A stretch of DNA of 64,000 nt from Aliidiomarina indica (GCF_015354615.1 NZ_JACAVQ010000001.1:372001-436000), one strand, 5' to 3'; positions 8,829 through 19,877 are shown, numbered from the stretch's first letter. The notes: generated from the letters alone by a model not told the origin. Translations and numbers: made by a program.

Positions 8829-8856
8829 TTACCCAATGTTATTTTTATGCTATGAT
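8829..8856 (+). promoter_or_regulatory. Candidate sigma70 promoter of pheS-pheT-ihfA
   Basis: An extended -10, TGC-TATGAT (hexamer 8851-8856), preceded at 16 bases by TTACCC (8829-8834), a weak -35. It lies 64 bases before the pheS start and just after the preceding terminator. No Phe-rich leader peptide with an attenuator is visible between it and pheS. Confidence 0.5.
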
Positions 8857-8904
8857 TGCGCCTTTGAAAATAAGCGCTGAACGCCTGTCATTAAAGGTGT
8901 ATGA

Positions 8905-9912
<1,008 letters not shown>

Positions 9913-9931
9913 GTAGTAAGGTGACAGAAAC

Positions 9932-12322
9932 ATGAAATTCAGTGAACAGTGGTTACGTGAATGGGTAAGCCCAGAACTGAGCACCGAAGCCTTAGCTGAA
10001 CAACTCAGTATGGCCGGATTGGAAGTTGATGGTGTCGAGCCTGTTGCAGGTGAGTTCAACGGCGTAGTGGTGGGGCAGGTTGTTGCCTGTGAACAACACC
10101 CCAATGCCGATAAACTCCGTGTCACTAAGGTTGATATTGGTGCTGAAGAACATTTGGATATTGTGTGCGGTGCTGCTAACTGCCGTACCGGCATTAAAGT
10201 AGCGGTAGCCACCGTTGGTGCTGTGCTACCCGGCGACTTTAAGATTAAGAAAAGCAAACTGCGGGGTGAACCATCCCATGGCATGCTTTGTTCGGCATCG
10301 GAACTCGAATTAAGCGATGATCATGATGGTATTATGGAATTACCTGCAGATGCCCCCGTCGGTGAAGATTTTCGCCGGTGGTTGGGATTAAATGATCATG
10401 CTCTTGATATTGACTTAACGCCGAACCGAGCAGACTGTCTGGGTGTGAAGGGGCTTGCCAGAGAGGTGGGCGTATTAAACCAGCTCGACGTGCGAGAACC
10501 TAAAATTGAGGCCGTTGCCGCTGTATGCGACGAGCAACGGGCAATTCATTTAGATGCCCCTGAGGGCTGCCCACGCTATTTAGGTCGTGTGATTCGCAAT
10601 ATTGATGTTTCCGTTGCGTCACCCTTATGGTTACAGGAACGGTTACGTCGTAGTGGCATTCGCTCTATTGATGCTGTTGTTGATGTCACCAACTACGTGC
10701 TGTTGGAGCTTGGTCACCCTATGCACGGCTTTGATCTTAACGCCATCGATGGCGATGTTCATGTACGCTGGGCCAAAGACAAAGAAGAAATCACCTTACT
10801 TGATGGCCAAACCGTCACATTACAAGATGACATCTTGCTGATTGCTGATGAGAAAAAAGCATTAGCTATGGCGGGGATTTTTGGTGGCGAGGGCAGTGGT
10901 GTTACTGATACCACCAAGCATATTTTCTTAGAGAGCGCATTTTTCGCACCCGATGCCATTATGGGCAAGGCGCGTCGTTTTGGCTTACATACGGACGCCT
11001 CTCATCGCTATGAGCGGGGTGTCGATCCGGAATTGCAAGCAACGGCCATGGAGCGAGCGACCGCGCTGATTCTTGATATTTGTGGTGGCGAAGCAGGGCC
11101 TGTTATCGAAGCCTGTTCCCCAGCTCATTTACCAAAGCCTGCACACATTACGTTGCGTGCGTCTCGTTTAGCGCGTTTATTGGGCATTACGGTGCCAGCG
11201 CAGGATGTAGAGAACATGCTTACCCGGTTGGGTTTTGCTGTGACTAAAAGTGCTGAAGGTTGGGATGTGGTGGTTCCGACCTATCGTTTTGATATCGCAA
11301 TTGAAGAAGATTTAATTGAAGAAGTGGCGCGCGTGTATGGCTACAATAATATTCCCACCGAAGCGCCTCAGGCAGCGCTGCGTATGCAACGTACGGAAGA
11401 ATCAAATGTATCGTTGCGGGTATTTAAGCACATATTAATGGCGCAAGGGTATCAAGAAGCCATTACCTATAGCTTTGTCGATCCAAAACACCAAGCGCAA
11501 TTATATCCAGATTTAGAAGCGTTAACTTTACCGCACCCCATATCTGTGGATATGTCGTCGATGCGCCTTGGTTTGTGGCCGGGCTTGCTTGTAGCCGCAG
11601 GTTACAACCAAAAACGACAGCAACCGAATGTGCGTCTATTTGAATCTGGTTTACGTTTTGTGCCTGACTCAGATGCAGAGAATGGAATTCGTCAGGAGCC
11701 CATGCTTGCTGGCGTAATCACCGGAAGTGTGCAAGGAGAGCACTGGTCTGATGGAACCCGGGCGGTTGATTTCTATGACGTGAAAGGTCACGTTGAGCGC
11801 TTGCTAGGCGCCACAGGTGTAGACAGCGAGTACCGTTTTGAGGTGCAAACCCATAGCGCGCTTCATCCTGGCCAAAGTGCGGCCATATATCGTGGCGAGC
11901 AGCAGGTTGGGTTTGTTGGCGCGCTCCATCCGCAGTTTGAAAAAACCTTTGGTATTAAAGGACGTGCATTTGTATTTGAGTTGGCTCTTAACGTGATTCG
12001 CGCCCGTGAGATTCCCTTGGCAGGGCCTGTTTCTCGTTATCCATCGATTCGCCGCGACATCGCGATCGTGGTTGATGAACAGGTACTTGCGGGTAATATC
12101 CTTGAATCTATTCGGAAAATTGGCGCAAATCAGTTAGTTGACCTAAACTTATTTGACGTTTATACGGGGGCTAATCTGCCAGAGAATAAAAAGAGTCTGG
12201 CGATTGCTTTAACGCTTCAAGCTGTAGACCGTACGTTGGAAGATCAGGAAGTGAACGACATCATGCATACGGTCGTGCAGGAATTGAAAAATGAATTTAA
12301 TGCGGTGTTGAGGGACAGTTAA
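9932..12322 (+). CDS. pheT: Phenylalanine-tRNA ligase beta subunit
   Basis: A 796-residue non-catalytic subunit of phenylalanyl-tRNA synthetase. Domains in order: an N-terminal OB-fold tRNA-binding domain (~40-150, with [13 protein letters not shown]), the B3/B4 editing domain (~210-390, which hydrolyses mischarged Tyr-tRNA-Phe), the B5 domain (~400-475), a class II-like core, and the C-terminal ferredoxin-fold anticodon-binding domain ([16 protein letters not shown] to the end). Length is normal for the family. It lies 19 bases after pheS and one base before ihfA, so the three genes are one transcription unit. Confidence 0.98.
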   Translation: MKFSEQWLREWVSPELSTEALAEQLSMAGLEVDGVEPVAGEFNGVVVGQVVACEQHPNADKLRVTKVDIGAEEHLDIVCGAANCRTGIKVAVATVGAVLPGDFKIKKSKLRGEPSHGMLCSASELELSDDHDGIMELPADAPVGEDFRRWLGLNDHALDIDLTPNRADCLGVKGLAREVGVLNQLDVREPKIEAVAAVCDEQRAIHLDAPEGCPRYLGRVIRNIDVSVASPLWLQERLRRSGIRSIDAVVDVTNYVLLELGHPMHGFDLNAIDGDVHVRWAKDKEEITLLDGQTVTLQDDILLIADEKKALAMAGIFGGEGSGVTDTTKHIFLESAFFAPDAIMGKARRFGLHTDASHRYERGVDPELQATAMERATALILDICGGEAGPVIEACSPAHLPKPAHITLRASRLARLLGITVPAQDVENMLTRLGFAVTKSAEGWDVVVPTYRFDIAIEEDLIEEVARVYGYNNIPTEAPQAALRMQRTEESNVSLRVFKHILMAQGYQEAITYSFVDPKHQAQLYPDLEALTLPHPISVDMSSMRLGLWPGLLVAAGYNQKRQQPNVRLFESGLRFVPDSDAENGIRQEPMLAGVITGSVQGEHWSDGTRAVDFYDVKGHVERLLGATGVDSEYRFEVQTHSALHPGQSAAIYRGEQQVGFVGALHPQFEKTFGIKGRAFVFELALNVIRAREIPLAGPVSRYPSIRRDIAIVVDEQVLAGNILESIRKIGANQLVDLNLFDVYTGANLPENKKSLAIALTLQAVDRTLEDQEVNDIMHTVVQELKNEFNAVLRDS

Positions 12323-12323
12323 T

Positions 12324-12626
12324 ATGGCGCTGACCAAAGCAGAAATTGCAGAGCACTTGTTTGAGAAAGTTGGAATTAATCGCCGCGACGCGAAAGAGCT
12401 TGTTGAGCAATTTTTTGAAGAAATTCGCACAACACTTGAAAGCGGTCAACAGGTGAAAATCTCTGGTTTTGGAAATTTTGATTTGAGAGACAAAGCCGAA
12501 CGTCCTGGTCGTAACCCGAAAACAGGTGAAGATATACCAATTTCCGCTCGCAGAGTGGTCACCTTTAAGCCGGGACAGAAATTCAAAGCTCGGGTAGAAG
12601 ATGCAACACCTAAAGACAAAGAGTAA
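12324..12626 (+). CDS. ihfA: Integration host factor alpha subunit
   Basis: A 100-residue DNA-bending protein of the HU/IHF family that works as a heterodimer with IhfB, encoded at 62299 in this same window. The beta-arm signature [12 protein letters not shown] is visible at ~64-75, with the Pro that intercalates into DNA. It starts one base after the pheT stop, as is conserved in gammaproteobacteria. The first residues ([13 protein letters not shown]) match the alpha rather than the beta subunit. A terminator follows. Confidence 0.97.
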   Translation: MALTKAEIAEHLFEKVGINRRDAKELVEQFFEEIRTTLESGQQVKISGFGNFDLRDKAERPGRNPKTGEDIPISARRVVTFKPGQKFKARVEDATPKDKE

Positions 12627-12650
12627 TTTTAGGGGTTGTGAGTAAAACAA

Positions 12651-12680
12651 AAAAACACTGGCGTAATGCCAGTGTTTTTT
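12651..12680. terminator. Bidirectional terminator between ihfA and the anti-sigma gene
   Basis: A-run, then ACACTGGC-GTAAT-GCCAGTGT and a T-run. The hairpin is flanked by A and T tracts on both sides, so it can end transcription from ihfA (plus) and from the chrR-like gene (minus), which converge here. Confidence 0.93.
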
Positions 12681-12704
12681 TATGCTCGTGTTACGGCGTA
12701 TCGT

Positions 12705-13373
12705 TTAGCGAAAAAACAGACTACTAAAGGGATTAAGTAATCGTGCTACACCCGACGTAAAGTGAAGCGGGGCATCAAGGAAAGCAAGGGTTAAACAGCT
12801 TTCATCGGTGGTATGGGGTGTATGTTGTTGCGTGGCATCAAGGAAAATAAAGTCGCCATCGCGGTACTCATCATGCTCATCACTGAATACACCGTCTAGC
12901 ACCAAGGTTGCTTCACTACCGCGGTGGGTATGTTCAGGCACTGATGCATTTTCTTGCATGTAAATTAAGTGCATACGCTCGTCGGCATTCAATTCCAATG
13001 GCGCTCGCCAAAGGCCACCCGGCATCTTGCTCCATGGGCCCATACGAGACGCATGACGACCAAGCGATGGCGGCACCTTAAATGATTTGCTCTCGAGAAT
13101 AATATTCTCTTCTGGGGCCGATTTTGGTGCAACCATCGGCGCCTCCGATGCCAGAATCGACTCAAGCATGGCCGCCAATTCAGGCTCTGCCATGGGGGAT
13201 GTCTGGTGAAGCTCTCGTGTGGCCAGATGTACTTCAATATCATGAACAACAGAGCGGCAACGGGGACACATATCAAGATGCGTTCCCACTACCACAGCGA
13301 GTGCTGCATTTAGTTGCCCGCTCACGTAGTTCACGAGTAACTCTTCTGAGGGATGAAATTTAATTTTGCTCAC
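12705..13373 (-). CDS. chrR: ChrR-type zinc anti-sigma factor with cupin domain
   Basis: A 222-residue anti-sigma factor. The N-terminal domain has the zinc set His7, His32, Cys36 and Cys39 (GTHLDMCPRC), at the same spacing as Rhodobacter sphaeroides ChrR. The C-terminal half is a cupin with candidate metal ligands His148, His150, Glu154 and His184, again in ChrR register. By analogy it holds the adjacent ECF sigma inactive until singlet oxygen or organic peroxide triggers release. It starts with GTG at 13373, inside the end of the sigma gene (14-base overlap), so the pair is co-translated. No membrane segment is present, so it is cytoplasmic. Confidence 0.92.
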   Translation of the reverse strand: MSKIKFHPSEELLVNYVSGQLNAALAVVVGTHLDMCPRCRSVVHDIEVHLATRELHQTSPMAEPELAAMLESILASEAPMVAPKSAPEENIILESKSFKVPPSLGRHASRMGPWSKMPGGLWRAPLELNADERMHLIYMQENASVPEHTHRGSEATLVLDGVFSDEHDEYRDGDFIFLDATQQHTPHTTDESCLTLAFLDAPLHFTSGVARLLNPFSSLFFR

Positions 13374-13992
13374 TAATTAACTCTCTCAATTTTTGCAACG
13401 CAAGCCGTGTGCGTGACTTCACCGTGCCTAGCGGTATGCCTAAGGTGTCGGATACTTCTTGCTGCGACTTCCCTTCGATATAAATCTGCTCAACCACTTC
13501 CCGCTGAGCATCTGGTAATTGCAGATAGTACTCACCGATCTCCTGCAATAGAATATTCTTGTCGAGTGCAAACTCTTCGTCGCTGTCAGACATCTCCTCG
13601 GAAAGGACAGGCCACAGGTCTTCCGCGCTTACATCATTTTGACGATGTTTGTTTTTACGCAGAATATCGAATCGAATGTTTCTCGCGATGGTGAAAATCC
13701 ACGTGGTCGGGGAACCTTTCTCTGGGCTGAACAAATGCGCTTTATGCCACACGTTGGTCATGGTTTCTTGCACCAGATCCATGGCTGTTTGCTCGTTACC
13801 AAACTGACGCGTTGCAAAGGATTGCAAGCGGGGAGCGAAATGGCGAAATAATTCACCGAACGCGATACGCGAGCGTGACTTCGCAACTTCGGCTAGTAGC
13901 TGACCCAAATGTTCCGGTGTCATTTCCTGGGGTTCCCTTCGTACTGTGCTCATGTACTGACGCGTATTCCGCTTTTCTGGCATGACTTGCAT
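13360..13992 (-). CDS. rpoE: ECF sigma factor, RpoE/ChrR (ECF11-like) type
   Basis: A sigma70-family ECF factor with region 2 (FGELFRHFAPRLQSFATR; AMDLVQETMTNVWHKAHLF; TTWIFTIARNIRFDILRK) and region 4 (LPDAQREVVEQIYIEGKSQQEV, IPLGTVKSRTRLALQKLREL). Its partner anti-sigma is the overlapping ChrR-like gene, so it should be the singlet-oxygen-response sigma and not the envelope-stress RpoE. The start is uncertain: the frame is open to a GTG at 14031. I chose ATG 13992, which leaves about 40 bases after a TGATCC -35-like motif; ATG 13953 is also possible. The neighbouring photolyase and lipid genes are its expected regulon. Confidence 0.9.
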   Translation of the reverse strand: MQVMPEKRNTRQYMSTVRREPQEMTPEHLGQLLAEVAKSRSRIAFGELFRHFAPRLQSFATRQFGNEQTAMDLVQETMTNVWHKAHLFSPEKGSPTTWIFTIARNIRFDILRKNKHRQNDVSAEDLWPVLSEEMSDSDEEFALDKNILLQEIGEYYLQLPDAQREVVEQIYIEGKSQQEVSDTLGIPLGTVKSRTRLALQKLRELISEQN

Positions 13993-14061
13993 AGTAGTGT
14001 ACGCCCTATTTCCCAACAGCACCAATTTCACATGACCTTTAAACGTAGGGACAAGATGTGT

Positions 14062-14067
14062 GGATCA
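14062..14067 (-). promoter_or_regulatory. Candidate ECF11-type -35 element before the sigma gene
   Basis: On the minus strand TGATCC lies 70 bases before the chosen sigma start. As I recall, RpoE/ChrR-dependent promoters in alphaproteobacteria carry TGATCC at -35 with TA-containing -10 elements about 18 bases on. Here a TTTAAA follows after 18 bases. This suggests positive autoregulation. The -10 match is loose. Confidence 0.5.
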
Positions 14068-14123
14068 CTACTGCACTAATTTTATTGGGCGTTTTGAAAT
14101 AAATGCCAAGGTTAAAAGGTAGC

Positions 14124-14717
14124 CTATTGGTTTTGCTCGAATAATTCTTGCAGAAAAACGCGCACAGACTGGCTGTAATTGTCTTTTAACAGGTCTTGTT
14201 TGGTGTCCGGTTGTAACGGCAATATCTCCAACCAGCGATGATAGACCCAGAGCGGATCGTCGAGCTGCTTGTGCGGATACAAGTGTGCAAACTCGGGGTA
14301 AGACTCAAAAACCTCCTGCAGACGCGATCGCAATTCGCGATCTTGTTCGCTCTCATGCACGCCGTTGATAGGTTGTCGTAACTGCACCTCGCCGATACGC
14401 AGGCCGTCAGACTCAGTGCGAATTGATTCGATATCGAACAATTGATTACCTTCGATGGTAATACCTAGGCAGCCATCTTGGAGGCTTTCAAAATCGATGA
14501 TGCGCACTAATGTACCCACCGGGTAGATGTGTTTATTCTCTTCCTTGCTGCCGTTCGGGTTAAGCATACACAGACCAAATCCCTGCTGCGCGCGCAAGGA
14601 GTCACGTACGAGACGCAAATAGCGCGGTTCATAGACTCGCAATTGCATCCGTCCACCTGGCAACACATGCGAGGTAAGAGGGAATAAACCTAACGTTTGT
14701 TTGCGATTGTTGTTCAT
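14124..14717 (-). CDS. LON peptidase substrate-binding domain protein
   Basis: A ~197-residue protein consisting of a Lon N-terminal (LON_substr_bdg) domain only. The visible family signature is LGLFPLTSHVLPGGRMQLRVYEPRYLRLVRD-like sequence at residues ~9-38, then FGLCMLN and GTLVRIIDFE. It has no AAA+ or protease domain, so it is not Lon itself. Its function is not established; such proteins are thought to bind protein substrates or partners. It lies upstream of the ECF sigma gene on the same strand and may be co-expressed. ATG 14717 is chosen because a GTG at 14747 would add a non-homologous N-terminus. Confidence 0.85.
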   Translation of the reverse strand: MNNNRKQTLGLFPLTSHVLPGGRMQLRVYEPRYLRLVRDSLRAQQGFGLCMLNPNGSKEENKHIYPVGTLVRIIDFESLQDGCLGITIEGNQLFDIESIRTESDGLRIGEVQLRQPINGVHESEQDRELRSRLQEVFESYPEFAHLYPHKQLDDPLWVYHRWLEILPLQPDTKQDLLKDNYSQSVRVFLQELFEQNQ

Positions 14718-14934
14718 AACTAGTTGCCCACAGTACTTCAAGATCACCAGAACCCTGGCGCTTTTGTGACGATTCGAAGACGAGTACGTGAATAAATAGT
14801 GAGCGGATCTCTTGCCAATGATTATTTTTCTTCAATTCAAGCAATCTGAGAGGTGTAAATCGGCGTAAATCATTCTATCGTTGTATAAACGCAGAAAAAT
14901 CTGCCGGTAGATCCAAATAAAAGGAGCGTTTAGC

Positions 14935-15867
14935 GTGATTTTCGTGGGTATTAGCGCCTGCTTATTAGGACAAAAAGTCCGCTACGATGGCGGCCACAAG
15001 GCGTCGTCGTTTTGCCAGCATGATTTGGGCAAGCATGTGGAGTATTTACCACTGTGTCCAGAGGTGGGAATTGGCATGTCCGTGCCGCGGCCTACCATCC
15101 GCTTGGTGGGCGATGCAGATGCGCCGCACGCGGTGGTCCAAAAGACCGGTGAAAATGTGACGTCTAAGTTGGCGGAGTTTGCACGTATCCGTGAACGCCA
15201 GTTACGTAGTTTAAGCGGCTATGTTTTGTGCGCTAAATCACCCAGTTGCGGGATGGAACGGGTGCGGGTGTACGACGAAGATTCCAATGCCAATAAAAAA
15301 GAAGGGGTGGGCATTTTTGCAGCAGAGTTAAAACGGATGTTTCCCGCGTTGCCGATGGAGGAAGATGGACGCTTAAATGATCCCTTACTTCGAGAGAATT
15401 TTGTTCTCAGACTTTATGTGTATCACGATTGGCAATCACTCCCGCGCCCACTGACCATGAAATCAATTTATGACTTCCATGCGCGGCATAAACTTCTATT
15501 GTTGGCTCATGACCAACCCACGTATCGCCGTTTAGGGCGGGAGTTAGCCGAAACCAACGATGTAACCGAGGCGTTTACCACGTACTACATTGAAACCTTG
15601 ATGCACGCGTTGAGTAAACCGGCAAGTCGACGCGATCACACTAATGTGTTGCAGCATGTGCAGGGATACTTCTCAAAAGAATTGAATGATGTACAACGGC
15701 AAGAACTTACCGAAATTATTTTACAATACCGACGGGGCGAAGAACCCTTAGCGGCGCCGTTAACATTGATGAATAGCTATTTGCGGCAGTACCCAGATGC
15801 GTATTTGCAATCCCAGTCTTACTTTAATCCATATCCACATGATTTGAAGTTACGTTATGGTCTCTAA
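14935..15867 (+). CDS. DUF523-DUF1722 fusion protein (YbbK/YbgA type)
   Basis: A 310-residue two-domain protein. The N-terminal DUF523 domain (~1-145) has conserved Cys residues in ISACLLGQKVRYDG, LPLCPEVGIGM and CAKSPSCG, suggesting a metal or thiol site. The C-terminal DUF1722 domain (~185-300: RHKLLLLAHDQPTYRRLG and MHALSKPASRRDHTNVLQH) is the YbgA domain often found beside photolyases. The biochemical role is unknown. GTG start with AAGGAG nine bases upstream. It overlaps phrB by 11 bases and leads the plus-strand photolyase/lipid gene run. Confidence 0.93.
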   Translation: MIFVGISACLLGQKVRYDGGHKASSFCQHDLGKHVEYLPLCPEVGIGMSVPRPTIRLVGDADAPHAVVQKTGENVTSKLAEFARIRERQLRSLSGYVLCAKSPSCGMERVRVYDEDSNANKKEGVGIFAAELKRMFPALPMEEDGRLNDPLLRENFVLRLYVYHDWQSLPRPLTMKSIYDFHARHKLLLLAHDQPTYRRLGRELAETNDVTEAFTTYYIETLMHALSKPASRRDHTNVLQHVQGYFSKELNDVQRQELTEIILQYRRGEEPLAAPLTLMNSYLRQYPDAYLQSQSYFNPYPHDLKLRYGL

Positions 15868-17302
15868 CACGACAGCCTTGGTTTGGCTGAGAAACGATTT
15901 ACGGCTTCTTGATAATGATGCAGTGTACGCCGCAGCCACTACTCATAAACACTGCGAGTTTATCGTTGTGCGCACGCCTGAAACATGGCGGAATCACGAT
16001 TGGGCACCAATCAAATGGTCTTTGTATCATCGCCATCTACAAACACTCGCAGATGATTTGGCAGAGCGGGGCTATCAACTTCAGGTTCATACGGTTACAA
16101 ATTTTAGTGAAAGCGTTGATTGCGTTCTTAAATATGCCAAACAAGTAGAGGCGTCATCGATATATATCAATCGGGAATATCCCGTGCATGAGATGGCGCG
16201 AGACAAACGCCTAGCGGAAAAGGCTCAGGCTGCGAACATTGAGCTTATCACCTGCGATAGTCAATTGTTGGTCGCGCCTGAACGCATTCAGTCGGGATCG
16301 GGAAGCTATTACCGGATGTTTACGCCTTTTTTCCGAGCATGGAAAGACGAATTAACAAAAGCGGGCGTGCCGCGTCCGTACCAACGCTCTGTGCTTGAAA
16401 AGCGCGACTCATGTAAGGCGCCAAAGATTGATGACAGCGTGCCCGAGGATTTGCCGGGACGCTGCCGCAACAGCGAAGATTGGCCGGTAGGTGAGGCGAA
16501 AATCCGGCAGCGGGTATCTGACTATGTGCGCGATAAAGCTTCTGCATATCATAAAACCCGAGATGTACCCAGTGAGCCAGGCACTTCAAAGTTATCGCCT
16601 TACTGGGAGATAGGGGCTATTTCGCCGAGAATCGCCGCACACTTTCTGCAAAAGCAGTCTCCCGAGTTCCCAGCAGGACTCTCAGAGGGTATGCATACAT
16701 GGTTGTCTGAATTAGCGTGGCGTGAGTTCTATCAGCACTTGATGTTTCATGTTCCGCGCCTGTCAAAACACAAACCATTCCAACAAGAAACAGACGCATA
16801 TCCATGGCGCGATGATCAAGACCATTATAACGCGTGGTGCGAGGGGCGCACTGGCTATCCGATAGTCGATGCAGGTATGCGTCAGCTCGCCGCAACCGGC
16901 TGGATGCATAACCGTGTTCGCATGATTGTGGCGAACTTTCTCACCAAAGATTTGCATATAGATTGGCGGCTCGGTGAACGCTGGTTTATGCAAAACCTGA
17001 TCGACGGAAGCTTTCCGGCAAATAATGGCGGTTGGCAGTGGAGTGCATCGACAGGAACCGATGCGGTTCCGTATTTTCGGGTGTTTAATCCAACGCGACA
17101 AAGTGAGAAAGTGGATCCGAAAGGAGCGTACATTCGTACATGGGTTGAAGAACTCGCCGAGGTTCCGGATAAACATATTCACGAACCCCATGGGTGGTTA
17201 AAGCAACATGACCAAAACACAACATACCCAGCTCCTATCGTCGATCATAAGCACGCTCGTGAGATATTTATAGCGAACTTTAAGCAGGTGAAAAATGGCT
17301 AA
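15857..17302 (+). CDS. phrB: Class I CPD deoxyribodipyrimidine photolyase
   Basis: A 481-residue photolyase that uses blue light to split cyclobutane pyrimidine dimers. The N-terminal alpha/beta antenna domain begins VWLRNDLRLLDN. The C-terminal FAD domain has the family core: WLSELAWREFYQHL, GRTGYPIVDAGMRQL, GWMHNRVRMIVANFL and NNGGWQWSASTGTDA, with the tryptophans of the electron-transfer chain present. Length is typical. It overlaps both neighbours (11 bases with DUF523/DUF1722, 8 bases with the NTF2-like gene), so it is translated as part of an operon. Context next to an RpoE/ChrR pair suggests light or singlet-oxygen induction. Confidence 0.97.
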   Translation: MVSNTTALVWLRNDLRLLDNDAVYAAATTHKHCEFIVVRTPETWRNHDWAPIKWSLYHRHLQTLADDLAERGYQLQVHTVTNFSESVDCVLKYAKQVEASSIYINREYPVHEMARDKRLAEKAQAANIELITCDSQLLVAPERIQSGSGSYYRMFTPFFRAWKDELTKAGVPRPYQRSVLEKRDSCKAPKIDDSVPEDLPGRCRNSEDWPVGEAKIRQRVSDYVRDKASAYHKTRDVPSEPGTSKLSPYWEIGAISPRIAAHFLQKQSPEFPAGLSEGMHTWLSELAWREFYQHLMFHVPRLSKHKPFQQETDAYPWRDDQDHYNAWCEGRTGYPIVDAGMRQLAATGWMHNRVRMIVANFLTKDLHIDWRLGERWFMQNLIDGSFPANNGGWQWSASTGTDAVPYFRVFNPTRQSEKVDPKGAYIRTWVEELAEVPDKHIHEPHGWLKQHDQNTTYPAPIVDHKHAREIFIANFKQVKNG

Positions 17303-17756
17303 GATAAAGACGAAGGAAAGACGTGACCTGTTGGAAAAGTTTAAGGCGTTTTACGATGATTTAAGCTTGGATTCACTGAAGAACCTTAGTGATATCTATC
17401 ATGATGATGTGAGTTTTGTGGATCCCGTGACACAAGTGAATGGCCTAGACGACTTGAAAAGTTATCTGAATCACGGTTTAGCAAACGTGAGTTCCTGCCA
17501 CTTTGCGATTTACGAGGAAATGGTAAATCAAAAGCAGGCATTTGTGGTCTGGCAGATGCGTTTACACCACGAGAAACTGGCAGGCGGACTCGAAATTGTC
17601 GTGCCTGGCACCAGCCATTTGGTGTTTTCCGAGGATAGTCACTCTATCCGACATCAGGTGGATTATTACGATCTCGGTGCCATGGTTTATGAACATGTGC
17701 CGGTATTGGGTTGGATTTTGGGCAAGGTACGTCAACGTATGGTGGATTTCGAATGA
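17295..17756 (+). CDS. NTF2/SnoaL-like protein
   Basis: A 153-residue protein with the cone-shaped NTF2-like fold pattern: helices at 8-40 (FKAFYDDLSLDSLKNLSDIYHDDVSFVDP) then beta strands (FVVWQMRLH, HLVFSEDS, IRHQVDYYD). It has no signal peptide. It lies between phrB and an SDR gene with overlaps on both sides, and homologous trios of photolyase, NTF2-like and SDR occur in other bacteria. A small-molecule binding or isomerase role is possible; no catalytic set can be assigned. Confidence 0.88.
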   Translation: MAKIKTKERRDLLEKFKAFYDDLSLDSLKNLSDIYHDDVSFVDPVTQVNGLDDLKSYLNHGLANVSSCHFAIYEEMVNQKQAFVVWQMRLHHEKLAGGLEIVVPGTSHLVFSEDSHSIRHQVDYYDLGAMVYEHVPVLGWILGKVRQRMVDFE

Positions 17757-18493
17757 TACTTATTACCGGGGCTACATCGGGAATTGGTCAGCAGTTGGCG
17801 GAAGATTATAGTCGGGCAGGAGAGGATGTGGTTGCCTGTGGCCGTAATCGTGAGAAATTAGCAGCCCTGCAAGATAAGTGTGCCTCACATCCCGGCAAGG
17901 TGATGACGCTGGCGTTTGATGTCACCGACCGCGCCCAGACCACGCAGGTATTAAGCGAGTTTTTAAGTACCCATTCGCTCTCCGTTGCGATTTTAAATGC
18001 AGGCGTATGTGAATATATTGATGATGCGCTAAATTTCGATGCGGCATTGGTTGAACGGGTGTTTGCCGCAAACTTTTTCGGCGTGGTGTATTGCTTGGAG
18101 GCCTTACTACCTCGGGTACAGCAAGGTACTAAAATCGCGATTGTTGACAGCATGGCACGTCAGTTCCCCTTCGTACGGGCGGAAGCCTATGGGGCAAGCA
18201 AAGCGGCAATTCACTATTTTGCACGCTCGTTGAAAGCCGATATTGCATCGAGCAAGATTCAAATCGTGACTATCTCGCCTGGTTTCGTGAAAACGCCCCT
18301 GACCGATAAAAATGATTTTGAAATGCCCATGCGCGTGTCCGTTGAACACGCATCGCGCGCAATACGGCGAGGATTAGCAAAAGGAAAATCCCATATTCGC
18401 TTTCCCAGTATCTTCGGTAGCATTCTTTCTTTGCTTGAACGACTTCCGCAAGGGATCCAAAACTACCTGGCAAAACGTATGAAAGAGTCTTAG
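17753..18493 (+). CDS. Short-chain dehydrogenase/reductase
   Basis: A 246-residue classical SDR. The cofactor motif TGATSGIG lies at ~5-12, the NAG motif at ~81, a catalytic Ser in the IVDSMARQ stretch and the YGASKAA Tyr/Lys pair further on. An Arg in CGRNREK after beta2 suggests preference for NADP(H). It begins at the ATGA overlap with the NTF2-like gene. Related SDRs lie beside FAD oxidoreductase and Cfa-like genes in the RpoE/ChrR regulons of other bacteria, so the substrate may be a lipid or isoprenoid, but this is inference. Confidence 0.92.
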   Translation: MILITGATSGIGQQLAEDYSRAGEDVVACGRNREKLAALQDKCASHPGKVMTLAFDVTDRAQTTQVLSEFLSTHSLSVAILNAGVCEYIDDALNFDAALVERVFAANFFGVVYCLEALLPRVQQGTKIAIVDSMARQFPFVRAEAYGASKAAIHYFARSLKADIASSKIQIVTISPGFVKTPLTDKNDFEMPMRVSVEHASRAIRRGLAKGKSHIRFPSIFGSILSLLERLPQGIQNYLAKRMKES

Positions 18494-18558
18494 GCAACGG
18501 CGTGTGGTTTAGGCAGTAGCACGCGTTCGGATTGCGGCGTTTTGACACAGGAAAAGGT

Positions 18559-19875
18559 ATGAAAATAGCAGTAATCGGGGGCGGGATCGCAGGGATAACA
18601 GCGGCCCACTTACTCTCGCAAAAGCACGAGGTGTTTTTGTTTGAAAAAAATAGTTATATCGGTGGCCACACCGCGACTGTCGATGTTGAGGTTCAGGGCA
18701 AAAACTTGGCTATCGACACCGGTTTTATCGTCTTTAATGACCGTACCTATCCCCATTTCAAGGCCTTGCTAAGGGCCAATAATGTGCCATGGAAAGACAC
18801 CGAGATGTCGTTTAGTGTGCAAAACCCCAATACCGGTTTAGAGTACAACGGACACAGCTTGTGGACACTGTTTGCGCAAAAGAGAAACTTAGTTAAACCA
18901 AGCTTCTACCGCATGCTACTGGATATCGTGCGCTTTAATAAAGCGGCAAAGCGGGCTTTTGAAGAACGCGGTGGCCGCGCGCTTGAACAGGTCACACTCG
19001 GTGACTTTGTCCGTGAATTGAACCTCGGTGAGGCCTTTAGCCATAACTACCTCTATCCAATGTGTGCGGCTATTTGGTCAGCGAGTTTACGTGAAGCGGC
19101 CGAGTTTCCATTGCAATTTTTTCTACGCTTCTTTATGAATCACGGTTTGCTGAATGTGAGCGACCGCCCTCAGTGGCATGTCATTGAGGGCGGCTCTCGC
19201 TCCTATATCCCGGCACTAACAGCGCCTTTCGCCGATCGCATCCGGCTTAACGCCAATATTCAACACGTGCTGCGCAGCGATACGGCAGTTACGATTGTGT
19301 TTAGTGATGGTCGCGAAGAATCTTTTGATGAAGTTGTTTTTGCATGTCATAGTGATCAAGCGCTTGCTTTGCTTGCTGATCCATCTGCAGAAGAGCGAGA
19401 TATTTTAGGGGGAATTCCCTATCAGGCGAACGAAGTAGTGTTGCATACGGATCGATCACAATTACCTAAGCGCCGCTCGGCCTGGGCGAGCTGGAATTAT
19501 CTGTTACCTAAGAACAAGAGCGGTGAAACCAAGCCCGCCACAGTGACCTATAATATGAATATCTTACAAGGGCTCCAACACCCTTCCGAAACCTTCTGCG
19601 TAACGTTGAACAATACTCACGCCATTAATCCTGATTGCATTTTGCGCACATTTTCATACGCACATCCGGTGTATTCCATCGACTCATTTGCAAAACGCAA
19701 ACGCCGCCAAGAGATCTGTGGCCACCGCCGTACGCATTTTTGCGGCGCCTATTGGTACAGTGGCTTTCATGAGGATGGTGTGCGAAGTGCTGTGGATGTG
19801 GCCCATCGGTTTGGAATCGCAGGGCCCGATGATGCGGGCAGTGCCGCACTCAACCATAGCGAAGTGAGCGCATAA
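18559..19875 (+). CDS. FAD-dependent oxidoreductase (amine-oxidase/desaturase-like)
   Basis: A 438-residue flavoprotein. The N-terminal dinucleotide fold [17 protein letters not shown] with the downstream acidic residue ([11 protein letters not shown]) is clear. An [16 protein letters not shown] motif follows, typical of the amine-oxidase-like proteins that sit next to DUF1365 and Cfa genes. In R. sphaeroides a similar RpoE-regulated flavoprotein takes part in making furan fatty acids; the same role here is a hypothesis. ATG 18559 follows AAAAGG; the open frame extends 27 bases upstream without a better start. DUF1365 follows after two bases. Confidence 0.9.
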   Translation: MKIAVIGGGIAGITAAHLLSQKHEVFLFEKNSYIGGHTATVDVEVQGKNLAIDTGFIVFNDRTYPHFKALLRANNVPWKDTEMSFSVQNPNTGLEYNGHSLWTLFAQKRNLVKPSFYRMLLDIVRFNKAAKRAFEERGGRALEQVTLGDFVRELNLGEAFSHNYLYPMCAAIWSASLREAAEFPLQFFLRFFMNHGLLNVSDRPQWHVIEGGSRSYIPALTAPFADRIRLNANIQHVLRSDTAVTIVFSDGREESFDEVVFACHSDQALALLADPSAEERDILGGIPYQANEVVLHTDRSQLPKRRSAWASWNYLLPKNKSGETKPATVTYNMNILQGLQHPSETFCVTLNNTHAINPDCILRTFSYAHPVYSIDSFAKRKRRQEICGHRRTHFCGAYWYSGFHEDGVRSAVDVAHRFGIAGPDDAGSAALNHSEVSA

Positions 19876-19877
19876 CG

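Noticed and set aside
8838-8882. A mini reading frame (MLFLCYDCAFENKR) that could be a pheS leader peptide
   Set aside because: It spans the best -10 element, has only two Phe codons, and no attenuator hairpin follows.
14740-14747. A second TGATC motif before the LON-domain gene as a sigma promoter
   Set aside because: The implied transcription start would fall at or after the likely start codon, so it is not a usable promoter for that gene.
16763-17191. A 142-codon minus-strand frame inside phrB
   Set aside because: Antisense to the conserved FAD domain of photolyase.
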